NCBI GenBank assembly: GCA_031289895.1
Contig: JAITOP010000392.1
Coordinates: 1 to 6,193 of the forward strand
Length of the DNA stretch: 6,193 nucleotides
Origin: Prevotellaceae bacterium
GTDB taxonomy: Bacteria; Bacteroidota; Bacteroidia; Bacteroidales; UBA932
Direction: 5' to 3'
The position numbers and the translations under genes are program-made. The notes under the pieces were generated by a model that was not told the origin of the DNA, made no database searches, and saw only the letters and a list, made by a program, of their open reading frames with translations. Below, piece by piece: positions 5,490-6,193 of this stretch; position 1 is the first letter of the stretch, and each line of letters begins with the position of its first letter.

Positions 5490-6193
5490 ATGAAAATTAT
5501 ATATAACATAATTATTTATCTGTATTTTACTGTAATTTCAATAATATTTTCAATATTGTCGGCAATTGCGTTTGTGATTTTTTATCCTTTCGACAAACGC
5601 CGTTTTTGTGTTCATAAACTATCAAAATGGTGGACTATGCAATGTTTTTTTCTTATAAATCCGTTTTGGAAAATTATATTCACAGGCAAAGAAAATGTTG
5701 ATAAAAACAAGTCGTACATTATTGTTTCCAATCATCAATCGCTTATTGATATTGGGCTTATGTATTATGTTCCGTGCGTATTCAAATGGGTGTCGAAACG
5801 TGAAGTTTTGGCGTTTCCAATTATGGGACAAGTGCTGTATTTGCACGGCGATATTATGGTTAAACGAGGCAATCGCGAAAGTGTAAAAAAAATGTTCGAG
5901 AAATGTACAAAATGGCTCGAACGCGGCGCGAGCATTGCAATGTTTCCCGAAGGAACACGCACAAAAGATGGGCAGGTTCATCAGTTCAAAGAAGGGGCTT
6001 TTTTACTTGCAAAACAAACAAAAACAGCAATATTGCCTGTCGTTTTGGATGGTTCGTTTGCCGTATTGCCCAAAAACGGAATGTTGTTGAAAACAAAACA
6101 CACATTTCATCTTAAAATTTTCCCCGAAATTTCGGCGCAAGAAGTACAATCAACAAGCATAAAAGATATGATACTTAAAGTGCAGCAACTAAT
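5490..6193 (+). CDS. plsC: 1-acyl-sn-glycerol-3-phosphate acyltransferase (PlsC-type), 3' truncated by window
   Basis: The frame opens at ATG 5490 and is still open at the window edge, with 234 codons visible. It encodes an acyltransferase that moves an acyl chain to lysophosphatidic acid to give phosphatidic acid, at the inner membrane. The N-terminus is strongly hydrophobic (residues 3-32, a membrane anchor). The family motifs are present in order: NHQSLID (81-87, NHxxxxD with catalytic H82 and D87), the GDIMVKR segment (120-126, motif II), FPEGTR (152-157, motif III) and ILPVV (181-185, motif IV). PlsC proteins are commonly around 240-250 residues, so little is missing. It follows the kinase-like gene by 42 bases with no terminator or TAnnTTTG box between them, so it is probably in the same operon. 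Some relatives acylate other lipids, such as ornithine lipids, so the acceptor is not certain. Confidence 0.88.
   Translation, partial: MKIIYNIIIYLYFTVISIIFSILSAIAFVIFYPFDKRRFCVHKLSKWWTMQCFFLINPFWKIIFTGKENVDKNKSYIIVSNHQSLIDIGLMYYVPCVFKWVSKREVLAFPIMGQVLYLHGDIMVKRGNRESVKKMFEKCTKWLERGASIAMFPEGTRTKDGQVHQFKEGAFLLAKQTKTAILPVVLDGSFAVLPKNGMLLKTKHTFHLKIFPEISAQEVQSTSIKDMILKVQQL

Noticed and set aside
5622..6115. Several frames on both strands at the right end (such as 5622-5981 minus and 5903-6115 plus)
   Set aside because: All overlap the open PlsC frame, which carries every family motif; they are shadows of it.

Overview
The window is A+T-rich and looks like chromosomal DNA of a Bacteroidetes bacterium, probably Bacteroidales-like. 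Three things point there. The best promoter signals have the Bacteroidetes -7 form TAnnTTTG and lie just ahead of start codons. Nearly all genes lack a Shine-Dalgarno sequence. The large first gene belongs to the AddB-like 'PD-(D/E)XK nuclease family' typical of that phylum, which starts with a VVFPNKRA-type motif in place of a Walker A loop. All confident genes are on the + strand.

Layout: (1) 1-424 has no confident gene. It holds an imperfect ~60-bp A/T direct repeat (41-127) and two diverged copies of a short segment (126-215 and 280-381) that read best on the minus strand. (2) 425-3235 encodes a 936-residue AddB-like nuclease with a complete RecB-type nuclease site and four cysteines placed for an iron-sulfur cluster. 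(3) 3239-3301 is a degenerate 7-bp tandem repeat just after that gene's stop. (4) 3350-3740 is a compact cassette: a promoter abutting its start codon, a 69-residue two-helix membrane protein, a 34-residue single-helix membrane protein with an unusually good Shine-Dalgarno, and an intrinsic terminator. (5) From 3753 a new promoter leads a probable operon: a degenerate Gfo/Idh/MocA-fold protein (296 aa), a Kdo/WaaP-type lipopolysaccharide kinase-like protein (256 aa) and a PlsC-type acyltransferase that runs off the right edge (234 codons visible).

How the parts fit: the AddB-like protein belongs to double-strand-break repair, and no AddA helicase partner lies in the window. The last three genes suggest cell-envelope lipid and glycolipid work: a sugar kinase-like protein, a lysophospholipid acyltransferase, and a Gfo/Idh/MocA-like protein that has lost the usual cofactor and catalytic signatures. 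The joint role of the trio is inferred from spacing and family membership. I see no CRISPR array, tRNA, rRNA, transposase or phage gene. The least explained signals are the diverged minus-strand repeats at the left edge, the small membrane-protein cassette, and the degenerate oxidoreductase-fold protein in the envelope operon.
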